48,744 bases of DNA from CAMEON01 sp045128275 (GTDB lineage: Bacteria > Bacillota > Clostridia > Oscillospirales > CAG-272). Of the stretch, positions 16,367-25,352 are shown one piece after another; within the stretch, counting starts at the first letter, position 1; each line of letters begins with the position of its first letter. The DNA lies in contig JBGVRH010000054.1 of NCBI GenBank assembly GCA_045128275.1, forward strand, positions 1-48,744, written 5' to 3'. The notes beneath the pieces are model-generated. The model worked only from the letters and a program-made list of their open reading frames with translations, ran no database searches and was not told the origin of the DNA. A program made the position numbers and the translations under genes.

Positions 16367-16380
16367 TCTGAACGCATAAA

Positions 16381-16423
16381 AAAACCGAGAAGTAGGGAAG
16401 GAATTCCTTGCTTCTCGGGTTTT
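16381..16423 (+). terminator. Terminator after the 14732 membrane protein gene
   Basis: AAAACCGAGAAG and CTTCTCGGGTTTT form a stem with a partly self-complementary loop, ending in T-rich sequence. Confidence 0.8.
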
Positions 16424-16433
16424 GGTTGTGTGT

Positions 16434-16706
16434 TTCAAATTTGGGTTTGTCGGTGAGTTTATTACCCGAAAACGAATCGGAAAATTCTGTGCGCGCTTTC
16501 TCCCTCACCCGCCTGCGGGCGGGAGCTCCCTCCCGGAGGGAGCCTTGGGGTGCGGGGATAATCACTTATCGGGCAACGGATTTCCGCGGGGCAAGGTATG
16601 AGGCCCCCTCCGGGAGGGGGCTCCCGCGAAGCGGGTGGGGGAGAACGCGGGCATTTAGGTGAGTATTATCTTCCTGCTGTGCAAACAGACCGACAAACTG
16701 CAATTT
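16434..16706. mobile_element. MITE-like palindromic element, copy 1 (273 bp)
   Basis: The ends are imperfect inverted repeats: TTCAAATTTGGGTTTGTCGG at 16434 and CCGACAAACTGCAATTT at 16690-16706. Inside are two arms that are inverted copies of each other, each with CCCGC...GCGGG and CTCCC...GGGAG hairpins (about 16500-16550 and 16603-16650). There is no coding capacity. A copy in the opposite orientation lies at 31660-31933, with clear identity along its length. This fills most of the gap between the 14732 gene and the rhamnosidase gene. Confidence 0.75.
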
Positions 16707-16708
16707 AA

Positions 16709-16743
16709 CAAAAAAGGAGCGCCTCCAAACCGGAAGCGCTCCT
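16709..16743 (-). terminator. Terminator of the rhamnosidase gene
   Basis: Read on the minus strand, AGGAGCGCTTCC and GGAGGCGCTCCT form a 12-base stem around GGTTT, followed by a T-run. Confidence 0.9.
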
Positions 16744-16760
16744 CTTTCTTTGCGATGGGA

Positions 16761-18722
16761 TCAATACTCCACCGTAAACTCCTCCCCCACGGGAATGGCG
16801 TACTCCTTGCCCTTCAGGAGCAGAGTACCGCCTTCGCGGGTGGTAAAGACGGTGCAGGTATGGCCGTCCATCTTGACGGTGACTTCGCCCTCGGGCAGGG
16901 GGACCTTGCCGTCGATGTGCTTGTACATACCGCGATTGGGCTCTACGGCGTAGGTCTCATAGCCCACCGAGGTGGGGTACACACCCAGGCAGTAGCGGCC
17001 CAGGAGGTAGATAGGCCCGCCGCCCCATGCGTGGCAGAGGGAGCAGCCGTACTTCATGCCGTACATGCCGTAGTGCTGGATGCCCACCTGCTCGGGGAGG
17101 TACTGCTCCCAGATGGAGGTAGCCCCCAGCTTGACCATACCGCCCCAGTAGGACTCGATCTTCTTCTGCACCGCCGTCAGCTTGCCCATCTTGCCCAGGG
17201 CGCACAGCTCGAAGAACTCGAAGTAGGGGGTGGTGATCTGGGTGATCTCATCATTCTCCAGCACCATGCGGGTGATCTTACGGGCACGCTTCTCGGTGAC
17301 GAAGTCGTACATGATGGAGAAGATGTTGGCGTGGCGGGTGATGCTCTCTCTGCCCGTGGTGTAGCAGTCCACGAAGCCGCCCCGATCCTCGCGCCAGAAG
17401 TCACGCATGATATTGCGCTTCAGCTTGTCAGCCGCCTTGCGGTAGGAGTCGCCGTCCAGACCCACCAGCTCGGAGAGGGCGGCCATGGCATTGCGGCACT
17501 GCCAGAAGAGGATCTGCTCGGCGCAGAGATCGCCGCCCTTGTCGATATCCGACCAGTCGATGAAGATCCAGTCTCCGGGGCGCTGGCAGACGTAGCCCGC
17601 CTCGTTGGTACGGCCCTCGATGAAGTCGTAGAGAGCCTTCAGGCGGGGGTAGTAGACCTGAATGAACTCCTTGTCCCCCGTAGCGTAGTAGTATTCATAC
17701 GCGCCAATGATGAGGTACATGGAGTAATCGTTGATGGTGTTGATATGCTGCTCGTAGGGAGGCTTGCCCAGCAGTGCCACGATGGTGCGCTTGGTGATGG
17801 CGGGGTCGAAGAAGAGGTAGTTGTTGGCCTTGTAGGACTGGTATGCGTCGCCCGACCAGCACCAGCGATCCCGCTTGATGCCGTCCAGGAAGAACTCGCG
17901 GGAGTTGAGGTGGAGGGTGTAGGCGCATATGTCCCAGATCTTCTTCACGTCGCGGCGGTTGCAGGAGAAGGAGGCTCTGTCCGTGAGGGGCAGGTACTCG
18001 TAGTCCGCGATGACGTTGGTGGGTTCTGCGCCGTCGGACTTCACGCAGATGTAGCGGAAGGCGCGGGGGACGAGGTCATAGTGAGCCTTGCCCGTGACAG
18101 TCTCGCGGATGAGAGCCTCGGCGGGCTCGGTGGCCTCCTCGCGGGATTCGCCGTAGACCACGCGGACGGTGGCGGCGGGGTCGGCGTCAAAGCGCACCAC
18201 GCTGAACATCTCGCGGCCGAAATCGTAGAGCTTGCCCACGTCGGTGTTCACCACCTTGACGGGGCGGATGGTCTCATAGGCGAAGGGGAAGATTGTGGGA
18301 TCGTCCTCGGGGGAGGTGTATGCGTCCCAGGTGCCCACGGGAACGGGGCCGCCCGCCAGATGGTCGCAGACCCAGGTGCCGTCGGTGACGAGGTACTTGG
18401 AGTTGATGTAGATGCAGGGGAAGCCCTCCTGAGCCAGAATGACGATGCGGATGGCGTGGTCGCCTGCGGGGACGGTGAAGTCCTGATTCATGGGCAGACG
18501 GCGGCCGTCGATGGTGACGTAGGCCTTGTGACGGGTCACCACGCGGAAGGTGTCCTCCTCGTCGGAGTGGTAGGCCTTGGCAAAGCTACAGGTAGGGTAG
18601 GGGGCGGACAGAGACCAGAAGCAGGGGTACTCGACCCCGTATTCCTCGCGGCGGCTGTGGAGCTTCATGCTGTGGTACAGCTCGAAATCGCCGTTGTACC
18701 AGATCCATTGGGCTTGAGACAT
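16761..18722 (-). CDS. GH78-like alpha-L-rhamnosidase
   Basis: The 653-residue protein has an N-terminal beta-sandwich region (to about 250) and an alpha/alpha toroid. DGIKRDRWCWSGDA at residues 280-293 is the signature of bacterial alpha-L-rhamnosidases, and E539 in TSIWEQYLPE fits the second catalytic carboxylate. It would release rhamnose from plant glycosides or polysaccharides. It is shorter than many GH78 enzymes and has no signal peptide, so it probably acts on imported oligosaccharides or glycosides. The ATG follows GAGGAA at a proper distance. It is monocistronic, with its own promoter and terminator. Confidence 0.8.
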   Translation of the reverse strand: MSQAQWIWYNGDFELYHSMKLHSRREEYGVEYPCFWSLSAPYPTCSFAKAYHSDEEDTFRVVTRHKAYVTIDGRRLPMNQDFTVPAGDHAIRIVILAQEGFPCIYINSKYLVTDGTWVCDHLAGGPVPVGTWDAYTSPEDDPTIFPFAYETIRPVKVVNTDVGKLYDFGREMFSVVRFDADPAATVRVVYGESREEATEPAEALIRETVTGKAHYDLVPRAFRYICVKSDGAEPTNVIADYEYLPLTDRASFSCNRRDVKKIWDICAYTLHLNSREFFLDGIKRDRWCWSGDAYQSYKANNYLFFDPAITKRTIVALLGKPPYEQHINTINDYSMYLIIGAYEYYYATGDKEFIQVYYPRLKALYDFIEGRTNEAGYVCQRPGDWIFIDWSDIDKGGDLCAEQILFWQCRNAMAALSELVGLDGDSYRKAADKLKRNIMRDFWREDRGGFVDCYTTGRESITRHANIFSIMYDFVTEKRARKITRMVLENDEITQITTPYFEFFELCALGKMGKLTAVQKKIESYWGGMVKLGATSIWEQYLPEQVGIQHYGMYGMKYGCSLCHAWGGGPIYLLGRYCLGVYPTSVGYETYAVEPNRGMYKHIDGKVPLPEGEVTVKMDGHTCTVFTTREGGTLLLKGKEYAIPVGEEFTVEY

Positions 18723-18782
18723 ATGTCAGTTCCTCGTTTCTTGTGGATTCGTCGGCGGGGCATACCCTCGCCGTACAGGGAT

Positions 18783-18811
18783 ATGATACCATATCTTGGG
18801 GGATCTTGCAA
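18783..18811 (-). promoter_or_regulatory. Promoter of the rhamnosidase gene
   Basis: On the minus strand, TTGCAA (18806-18811), 17 bp, TATCAT (18783-18788), with extended -10 TGG. The rest of the 283-bp gap up to the ABC gene is AT-rich; I found no convincing plus-strand promoter there apart from a weak TATAAC at 18950. Confidence 0.65.
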
Positions 18812-19005
18812 GGGATTTTGAGAAATTTTTCTGTATTTTTCGGTGGGGCGGCTCTTTTTTGCGGCACTTGGGAGAATATTTTTTTCGAAGGTGTTAATTT
18901 ATATATTTGGGGTAAAGATTCATGATAGGTTCATAAATTTATGATATGCTATAACGGTAAATTTTCAACATTGTGTAATCGAATCCTTATGGAACGGAGG
19001 CAATC

Positions 19006-22000
19006 ATGCTTCAACTCAAAAACATCAAGAAACGCTACGACATCGGAGACTCCCACGTCCAGGCTCTGGACGGAGTCAGCATCGACTTCCGCGAGTGCGA
19101 GTTCGTGTCCATCCTGGGCCCCTCGGGCTGCGGTAAGACTACCCTGCTCAACATCGTAGGCGGCCTGGATCGCTACTCCGAGGGCGACCTGCTCATCAAC
19201 GGCAAGTCCACCGAGGACTTCAAGGATCGGGACTGGGACACCTACCGCAACCACAGCGTGGGCTTCGTCTTCCAAAGCTATAACCTCATCCCCCACCAGA
19301 CCGTGCTGGCCAACGTGGAGCTGGCTCTGACCCTGTCGGGCATCTCCAAGGCCGAGCGCCGCCGCCGCGCCACCGAGGCGCTGGAGAAGGTGGGTCTCGG
19401 GGATCAGCTGAACAAGAAGCCCAACCAGATGTCGGGCGGTCAGATGCAGCGCGTCGCCATCGCCCGCGCCATCGTCAACGATCCCGATATCCTGCTGGCC
19501 GACGAGCCTACGGGCGCTCTGGACACCCAGACCAGCGTGCAGATCATGGAGATCTTAAAGGAGATCGCCAAGGATAAGCTGGTCATCATGGTCACCCACA
19601 ACCCCGAGCTGGCCGAGGAGTATTCCACCCGCATCGTCCGCCTCCGCGACGGTAAGGTCATTGACGATTCCATGCCCTTCGTAGCCCCCACGGCGACCGA
19701 GGAGGTGGTACGCAAGACCGACGTCAAGAAGGGCAAGAAGACCTCCATGTCCTTCTGGACGGCCTTCTCCCTCTCCCTGAACAACCTCATGACCAAGAAG
19801 GGGCGCACCTTCATGACCTCCTTCGCAGGCTCCATCGGTATCATCGGTATCGCCCTGATCCTGGCTCTGTCCAACGGTATCAACATCTTCATCGCCGCGG
19901 TCCAGGAGGACACCCTGTCCACCTTCCCCCTGACCATCAATCGGGTCACCCAGGACTACCAGGCCATGCTCCAGGCCATGACGGGCACCTCCGAGGAATC
20001 CACCGAGGAGCGGGACGAGAACCTCATTTACGTGGATGACTCCATGGGCACCATGATGTCCGCCATGTCGGCCACCGTGGAGAACAACCTGGAGGCCTTC
20101 AAGAAGCATCTGGACGCCAACAAGGAGGTGCTGGCTCCCTACGTTACCGACATTCAGTACACCTACGATTACCAGCTCCAGGTCTTCAATATGGTAAGTA
20201 CCACCGACGAGGACGGCAATCCCATCACCGAGGCCCGTGAGATCGGTATGGGGGTGGTCTTCGACCACATGGGCAGCGCCTTCTCGGGTATGTCCGAGCT
20301 GATGGAGATGGGCGGCAGCATGGGCGGTATGGGTATGGACGTCTTCACCGAGATGATCGACAGCCCCGAGCTTTTGGATCAGCAGTACGACGTCATCGCG
20401 GGCGAGTGGCCCACCGCCTACAACGAGGTGGTGCTGGTGGTCGGCTCCAACAACCAGATCTCCAAGATGACCCTGTACATGCTGGGCATGCTGGATCCCG
20501 ACCTCATCGAGGACGAGCTTGCCGACCTCATGGAGGGCAAGTACGAGACGGGTGACATCCCCCCCTTCACCTATGAGGACATTCTGAACATCAAGTTCAT
20601 GCTCCTGACCACCTCGGACTTCTACATCGAGAGCGGCCGCACCTACCCCACCGACAGCGGAAATAAGCCCATCTGGACTGATACCCGCGAGAGCTTCGAC
20701 TATGACCGCACCGACTTCGTCACCAAGAACGGCGTGGAGCTGAAGGTGGCGGGCATCGTCCGTCCCAAGGAGGGGGCTACCGCCACCAGCATCGGCGGCG
20801 TCATCGGCTACACCAAGGAGTTCACCGACTACATCCTGCAAAAGAACGCCGACAGCGCGGTGATCAACCAGCAGAAGGAGACCCCCACCGTCAACGTGCT
20901 GACGGGTCTGCCCTTCGAGCGCACCGTCTACACCCCCGATACCATTCAGGAGCTGGTGGATAAGATCGACGATGCCACCATGGATATGTTCTACGCCTAC
21001 ATGACCCAGCAGATCCTGAACAACCCCGACTTCTCGGATCGCATTGAGGTCACCGACACCGAGTCCTTCATCGGTATGTTCATGCTCCTCCCCGCCGACA
21101 AGCAGGCCGTCATCTTTGACTCGGTGCTGACCGCCGCCAAGGCCAATCCCGTCAGCGGCACCGCCCTCCAGGCCCTCTGCGGCATCCTGAGCCAGACCAC
21201 CGAGGGCGTGACCATCACCCCCGACAACTTCACCAAGCTCCTGCCCATTCTGGACGTGCAGACCCAGGTGCTGGGCGCGCTGTACGGCATTCCCGCCAGC
21301 GAGCAGATGCCCTTCCCCGTCGCCGGTCTCATTGAGATGGCGGGCGAGGAGGCCATGAACGCCATCTACGCCGAGCTTTCCGAGAGCATCAAGACCATGA
21401 CCGTCAACGAGGAGATCTTCCTGGCTCTGCTGAAGACCCTCACCGCCGACGATCCCGCCTTCATTCAGCTGGAGGAGACCCTGTACTCCATGGCTCCCCA
21501 GATCGATGCCACCTACGACAGCGTCCTGGAGACCCTGGACGATGCCGAGCGCGCCAAGCCCGCCTCGGTCAACTTCTACGCCGTGGATTTCGAGTCCAAG
21601 GACTTTATCACCGACTTCATCAAGGAGTACAACGATAACGCCGAGGAGACCGACAAGCTGAAGTACGCCGACACCGTGGGCATCCTCATGTCCTCGGTCA
21701 CCACCATCATCAACGCCATCTCCTACGTGCTGATCGCCTTCGTCTCCATCTCCCTGGTGGTGTCCTCCATCATGATCGGTATCATCACCTACATCTCGGT
21801 GCTGGAGCGCACCAAGGAGATCGGTATCCTGCGCGCCATGGGTGCCTCCAAGCGGGACATCCGCCGCGTGTTCAACGCCGAGACCCTCATCATCGGTCTC
21901 TGCGCGGGCATCATCGGTATCGTCTTCACCGTCATCATCTGCATCCCCGCCTCGGCCATCGTCCAGTATGCCACGGGCATTCCCACCATCCGTGCCGTCC

Positions 22001-22122
22001 TGCCCTGGCTTGGCGGCGTGATCCTGGTGGTCATCTCCACGGTGCTGACCGTGATCTCGGGTCTGCTTCCCGCCGGAAGCGCCTCCCGCAAGGATCCCGT
22101 CATCGCTCTGCGAACCGAGTGA
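19006..22122 (+). CDS. MacB-like fused ABC transporter (ATPase plus FtsX permease)
   Basis: The 1038-residue protein joins an ATPase to a permease. Walker A is GPSGCGKTT (38-46), the signature is MSGGQ (142-146) and Walker B is ILLADEPTGALD (162-173). A transmembrane segment at about 265-290 is followed by an extracytoplasmic region of roughly 600 residues, then three C-terminal transmembrane segments of the FtsX/MacB type (TYISVLERTKEIGILRAMGA is diagnostic). Such proteins work as mechanotransmission or export pumps for antimicrobial peptides, lipoproteins or cell-wall signals. There is no adjacent membrane-fusion protein or two-component system, so the substrate is unknown. GGAGG lies before the ATG, and a terminator follows. 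Confidence 0.85.
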   Translation: MLQLKNIKKRYDIGDSHVQALDGVSIDFRECEFVSILGPSGCGKTTLLNIVGGLDRYSEGDLLINGKSTEDFKDRDWDTYRNHSVGFVFQSYNLIPHQTVLANVELALTLSGISKAERRRRATEALEKVGLGDQLNKKPNQMSGGQMQRVAIARAIVNDPDILLADEPTGALDTQTSVQIMEILKEIAKDKLVIMVTHNPELAEEYSTRIVRLRDGKVIDDSMPFVAPTATEEVVRKTDVKKGKKTSMSFWTAFSLSLNNLMTKKGRTFMTSFAGSIGIIGIALILALSNGINIFIAAVQEDTLSTFPLTINRVTQDYQAMLQAMTGTSEESTEERDENLIYVDDSMGTMMSAMSATVENNLEAFKKHLDANKEVLAPYVTDIQYTYDYQLQVFNMVSTTDEDGNPITEAREIGMGVVFDHMGSAFSGMSELMEMGGSMGGMGMDVFTEMIDSPELLDQQYDVIAGEWPTAYNEVVLVVGSNNQISKMTLYMLGMLDPDLIEDELADLMEGKYETGDIPPFTYEDILNIKFMLLTTSDFYIESGRTYPTDSGNKPIWTDTRESFDYDRTDFVTKNGVELKVAGIVRPKEGATATSIGGVIGYTKEFTDYILQKNADSAVINQQKETPTVNVLTGLPFERTVYTPDTIQELVDKIDDATMDMFYAYMTQQILNNPDFSDRIEVTDTESFIGMFMLLPADKQAVIFDSVLTAAKANPVSGTALQALCGILSQTTEGVTITPDNFTKLLPILDVQTQVLGALYGIPASEQMPFPVAGLIEMAGEEAMNAIYAELSESIKTMTVNEEIFLALLKTLTADDPAFIQLEETLYSMAPQIDATYDSVLETLDDAERAKPASVNFYAVDFESKDFITDFIKEYNDNAEETDKLKYADTVGILMSSVTTIINAISYVLIAFVSISLVVSSIMIGIITYISVLERTKEIGILRAMGASKRDIRRVFNAETLIIGLCAGIIGIVFTVIICIPASAIVQYATGIPTIRAVLPWLGGVILVVISTVLTVISGLLPAGSASRKDPVIALRTE

Positions 22123-22143
22123 TCCCCCTATAGCAACCACAAA

Positions 22144-22176
22144 AAAACGCAGGCCTCGGTTTGAGGTCTGCGTTTT
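22144..22176. terminator. Bidirectional terminator between the ABC transporter and kinase genes
   Basis: ACGCAGGCCTC and GAGGTCTGCGT form a stem with one mismatch around GGTTT, flanked by an A-run and TTTT. It can serve both converging genes. Confidence 0.85.
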
Positions 22177-22203
22177 CTGTATGTAAGGGGTGGGGGTCAA
22201 GGA

Positions 22204-23109
22204 TCACGCATGCAACAGGGCTTGGATTCTGTCCCCGGTCGCCAGCCCCTCCGAGGCCGCTGTCGCCCCGCCGCAGGCCATGGCCAGCTTCAAGGCGTAG
22301 CCGTACCCACGGCCGACTCTCGCGAGGAACCCCGCCACGGTGGAATCCCCCGCTCCCACGGTGTTCACGGGGATAATGGGCAGAGCATCTGCGCGGTGAA
22401 ATTCACCATTTTCATCCAGCAGAAGGGCACCCTCACCGCCCAGGGAGACCAGGACGTTCCGCGCCCCCCGCTTTTGCAGGTCGGATGCGGCATCCATCAA
22501 GTCCCTATCGGTGGGGAGAGCCTTACCCATGATGCCCTCCAGCTCGGCGCGGTTGGGCTTGATGAGGAAAGGTCGGTAGGGAAGCGTCTCGGTGAGGAGC
22601 GCCCCCTCGGCATCCACCGCGAAGCGGATCCCCCGCCCCGCCAGCCGCTCCATGAGGTCGCGGTAGGTGTCCTTGGAGAGACTGGCGGGAATGCTCCCCG
22701 CCAGCACCAGGGTATCTCCCTCGGTGAGGGTGTCCAGCCTTTGGTACAGAGCCTCCATGCACTCGGAGGGGATGGCAGGCCCGACGGCGTTGATCTCGGT
22801 CTCGGGATGGGATCCCTCGGGGGTCTTGAGCTTGACATTGATGCGGGTCAGCCCCTCGGGGAGAGGGATGAAGTCGGCGCGGATCCCTCGCTCGGTCAGG
22901 TAGGCGGTGAGAGCCGCTCCCGTAAAGCCCGCCGCAAAGCCCAGGGCGGTGTTCTCCACCCCCAGCTCGGACAGCACAAGGGAGACGTTGACCCCCTTGC
23001 CCCCGAACTGTAGCTCGGTGGAGACGGCGCGGTTGGTCTGCCCCTCCCGGATCGCGGGGAGTCGGACGATATAGTCAAGAGCGGGGTTGAGGGTGAGGGT
23101 GTAGATCAT
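22204..23109 (-). CDS. fruK: 1-phosphofructokinase-like PfkB-family sugar kinase
   Basis: The 301-residue protein has the PfkB family landmarks: MIYTLTLNPALDYIV at the start, QFGGKGVNVS (residues 35-44) and NTVGAGDSTVAGF with catalytic base D255. The N-terminus is typical of 1-phosphofructokinase and tagatose-6-phosphate kinase, which make fructose-1,6- or tagatose-1,6-bisphosphate. Tagatose-6-phosphate kinase would fit the galactosidases in the window, but no other tagatose or fructose genes are adjacent. The start at 23109 has AAAGGA upstream; the frame stays open further 5' through a repeat element, which I do not take as coding. Confidence 0.75.
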   Translation of the reverse strand: MIYTLTLNPALDYIVRLPAIREGQTNRAVSTELQFGGKGVNVSLVLSELGVENTALGFAAGFTGAALTAYLTERGIRADFIPLPEGLTRINVKLKTPEGSHPETEINAVGPAIPSECMEALYQRLDTLTEGDTLVLAGSIPASLSKDTYRDLMERLAGRGIRFAVDAEGALLTETLPYRPFLIKPNRAELEGIMGKALPTDRDLMDAASDLQKRGARNVLVSLGGEGALLLDENGEFHRADALPIIPVNTVGAGDSTVAGFLARVGRGYGYALKLAMACGGATAASEGLATGDRIQALLHA

Positions 23110-23121
23110 GACGTGTCCTTT

Positions 23122-23259
23122 CAAATTTGGGCTTTTTGAAGATACAAAGATACAAGATACGAGATACAAGATATGCGAAAATTCTTACGGTGACACGCGT
23201 TTTTTATCTTGTATCTTGTATCTCCGTATCTTGTATCTCTTCGATAAACCCCAATTTAC
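23122..23259. repeat. Heptamer-arm element within AAATTTGGG-type ends
   Basis: Outer ends CAAATTTGGG (23122) and CCCCAATTTAC (to 23259) enclose two arms of tandem heptamers: AAGATAC-type units at 23139-23174 and the inverse GTATCTT-type units at 23205-23241. The centre is a unique 30 nt. The arms could fold into a long imperfect hairpin. The element lies in the 5' region of the kinase gene. Confidence 0.75.
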
Positions 23260-23270
23260 AATCCAAAACA

Positions 23271-23299
23271 AACAGGAGGATGTTCAGCACCCTCCCGTT
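23271..23299 (-). terminator. Likely terminator of the potABCD operon
   Basis: On the minus strand, AACGGGAGG and CCTCCTGTT form a 9-bp stem (one G-T pair) just after the potD stop codon, followed by T-rich sequence. The T-run is imperfect. Confidence 0.6.
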
Positions 23300-23304
23300 T
23301 CGTG

Positions 23305-24543
23305 TTAATACTTGTCGCGAATCTTCTTCCTCACTCCGAGGAAGGTGCCTCCTCCGATGAGAATGACCAGGATCACGGCGCAGATGATGTAGATGGGCAG
23401 ACCCACCTGAATGTCGGACTTCAGCTCCTCCCACAGCTCGTTGAGCATGATGAGCTGCTCACCGCCCAGATTCTTGTAGGAAGAGGTCTCCACGGTGTCG
23501 GTGCCGTACATGAGGTCGTAGCCGCCCTCCTTGATGGAGTTCATGTACTCGATATACTCCTCGTTTTCCCGCACGGCGTTGTTGGGAGAGGCGTAGTAGG
23601 TGTACTCGGCGTTGGCCACGGCGGCCTCCTCGGTGAGCATGAAGTCAATGTACCGCTCCGCGATCTCCTTGTTCTCGGAGGCCTTGGGGATACACATGGC
23701 GTCCACGTAGAGGTTGGTGCCCTCGGCGGGGTAGAAGAATTCCAGATCCTCGTTGTTCTCGTACATGGAGAGGAAGTCACCCGCGTAGTAGGCGGCGATG
23801 GCGGCAGAGCCGTTCTCCATCTTGTTGAAGATCTCGTCCATGACGTAGCCCTGGAGGATGGGCTTCTGCTCCTTCAGCTTCTCCAGCGCCTGCCGCCACT
23901 CGGCCTCGTCGGTGGAGTTGACATCCAGACCCAGGAAATACTGGGCGGTACCGAAGGCATCGCGGGAGTTGTTGAACTGAAGGATGTTCCCTTGGTGGCG
24001 TTCGTCCCACATGAGCTGCCAGGAGCCCAGGGAGGGATCGTCCGCCTCCACCATGGTGGTGTTGTAGATGATGCCGATCATACCGTACATGTAGGGAACG
24101 GCATAGAGGTTGTCGGGGTCGTAGTAATCGTAGATCGCGTCTGGGCCGAAGAAGTCGGGGTGGATGTTACCGATGTGAGGCATGTTGTCGTAGTTGAGGG
24201 GAGCCAGCATATCCTCGGCGATCATGCGCTCGATCATGTAGTCCGAGGGGACTACCACGTCGTAATGCACCGAGCCGGAGGAGAGCTTGGCGTACATGCT
24301 CTCGTTACTGGAGTAGGTGGAGTAGTTGACCTCGACCTTCACACCGTAGGTCTCGTAGTACCACTCCTCGAACATCTCGTTGGTATCGAGGGTACCCTCG
24401 GAGCCGTCGGAGATGTACTCGCCCCAGTTGTAGACGTAGAGGGTCACGGTCTCGCCGCCCGCCTTTTCGCAGGCGGTCATCCCCAGCAGGGGGAGAGCCA
24501 CGAGAAGGAGGGCCAGGAGCAGGGAAGCAATTCTCTTTTTCAC
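23305..24543 (-). CDS. potD: Spermidine/putrescine ABC transporter substrate-binding protein
   Basis: The 412-residue protein is a PotD/PotF-type binding protein with a lipoprotein signal (lipobox MTAC, C25) and the typical opening VTLYVYNWGEYISDG. It also contains DVVVPSDYMIERM, AVPYMYGMIGIIYNT and MCIPKASENKEIAERYIDF. It captures polyamines outside the cell for PotBC. Unusually, the C-terminus carries a second membrane anchor: LPIYIICAVILVILIGGGTF (about 382-401) with a basic tail. It is the last gene of potABCD and overlaps potC by 4 nt. Confidence 0.9.
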   Translation of the reverse strand: MKKRIASLLLALLLVALPLLGMTACEKAGGETVTLYVYNWGEYISDGSEGTLDTNEMFEEWYYETYGVKVEVNYSTYSSNESMYAKLSSGSVHYDVVVPSDYMIERMIAEDMLAPLNYDNMPHIGNIHPDFFGPDAIYDYYDPDNLYAVPYMYGMIGIIYNTTMVEADDPSLGSWQLMWDERHQGNILQFNNSRDAFGTAQYFLGLDVNSTDEAEWRQALEKLKEQKPILQGYVMDEIFNKMENGSAAIAAYYAGDFLSMYENNEDLEFFYPAEGTNLYVDAMCIPKASENKEIAERYIDFMLTEEAAVANAEYTYYASPNNAVRENEEYIEYMNSIKEGGYDLMYGTDTVETSSYKNLGGEQLIMLNELWEELKSDIQVGLPIYIICAVILVILIGGGTFLGVRKKIRDKY

Positions 24544-25352
24544 GAGCGGCCTCCCTTCTTCTCCTTGCGGTCTGCCGCCGAGCCCGCGAAGTTGACGACC
24601 AGCAGGATCACCAGGATCACCGCCACAATGAGGGCGGAGAGGGCGTACATGCTGAACTTGACGTTGTGGGCGGTCTGGTTGTAGACGTACAGGGGGAGAG
24701 TCTGGAAATTGGGGGAGGAGACGAAGTGGGAGATGACGAAATCATCCAGGGACAGGGTAAAGCTCATCATGAGACCCGACACGATGCCGGGGACGATCTC
24801 GGGAAGCTCTACCTTGAAAAATGCCTTGGAGGGGGTGCAGCCCAGATCCTGGGCAGCCTCGGACAGGGACTTATCCAGCTGCTGGAAGCGGGGCATGACC
24901 GACAGGATGACGTAGGGCAGGTTGAAGGTCACGTGGGCGATGAGCAGAGTGCCGAAGCCGAAGAGATCGCGGGTGCCTAAGAAGGTGGCTACGGCCACGA
25001 AGAGCAGCATCATGGATACGCCCGTGACGATATCGGGGTTCATCATGGGGATGTTGGTCAGGGTCATGATGGGCTGCTTGATGTAGCGCCGCTTCATGCG
25101 GTGCAGTCCCAGAGCGCCGAAGGTGCCCAGCACCGTGGCGATGGCCGCGGAGGAAATGGCCAGCACGAGGGAGTTGCGGAGAGCCGAGAAGGCTTCCTCG
25201 TCGTGGAACAGCTCCTCATACCACACAAAGGAGAAGCCCGAAAACTCGGCCAGGCTGCCCGACTCGTTGAAGGAGAAGATGATGAGCACCACGATGGGGA
25301 TGTAGAGCAGGAAGAAGATGAGACCGATGTAGCACTTGGACAGGAATTTCAC
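24540..25352 (-). CDS. potC: Spermidine/putrescine ABC transporter permease PotC
   Basis: The 270-residue inner-membrane permease has about six transmembrane segments and the EAA loop that contacts the ATPase (LSEAAQDLGCTPSKAFFKVE, then LPEIVPGI). The N-terminus (FFLLYIPIVVLIIFSFNESG) is typical of PotC. Start and stop codons overlap those of potB and potD by 4 nt each. Confidence 0.92.
   Translation of the reverse strand: MKFLSKCYIGLIFFLLYIPIVVLIIFSFNESGSLAEFSGFSFVWYEELFHDEEAFSALRNSLVLAISSAAIATVLGTFGALGLHRMKRRYIKQPIMTLTNIPMMNPDIVTGVSMMLLFVAVATFLGTRDLFGFGTLLIAHVTFNLPYVILSVMPRFQQLDKSLSEAAQDLGCTPSKAFFKVELPEIVPGIVSGLMMSFTLSLDDFVISHFVSSPNFQTLPLYVYNQTAHNVKFSMYALSALIVAVILVILLVVNFAGSAADRKEKKGGRS

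Noticed and set aside
16659..18821. A 720-codon plus-strand frame over the rhamnosidase gene
   Set aside because: The minus-strand product has full GH78-like motifs, a promoter and a terminator; the plus-strand one is a shadow.
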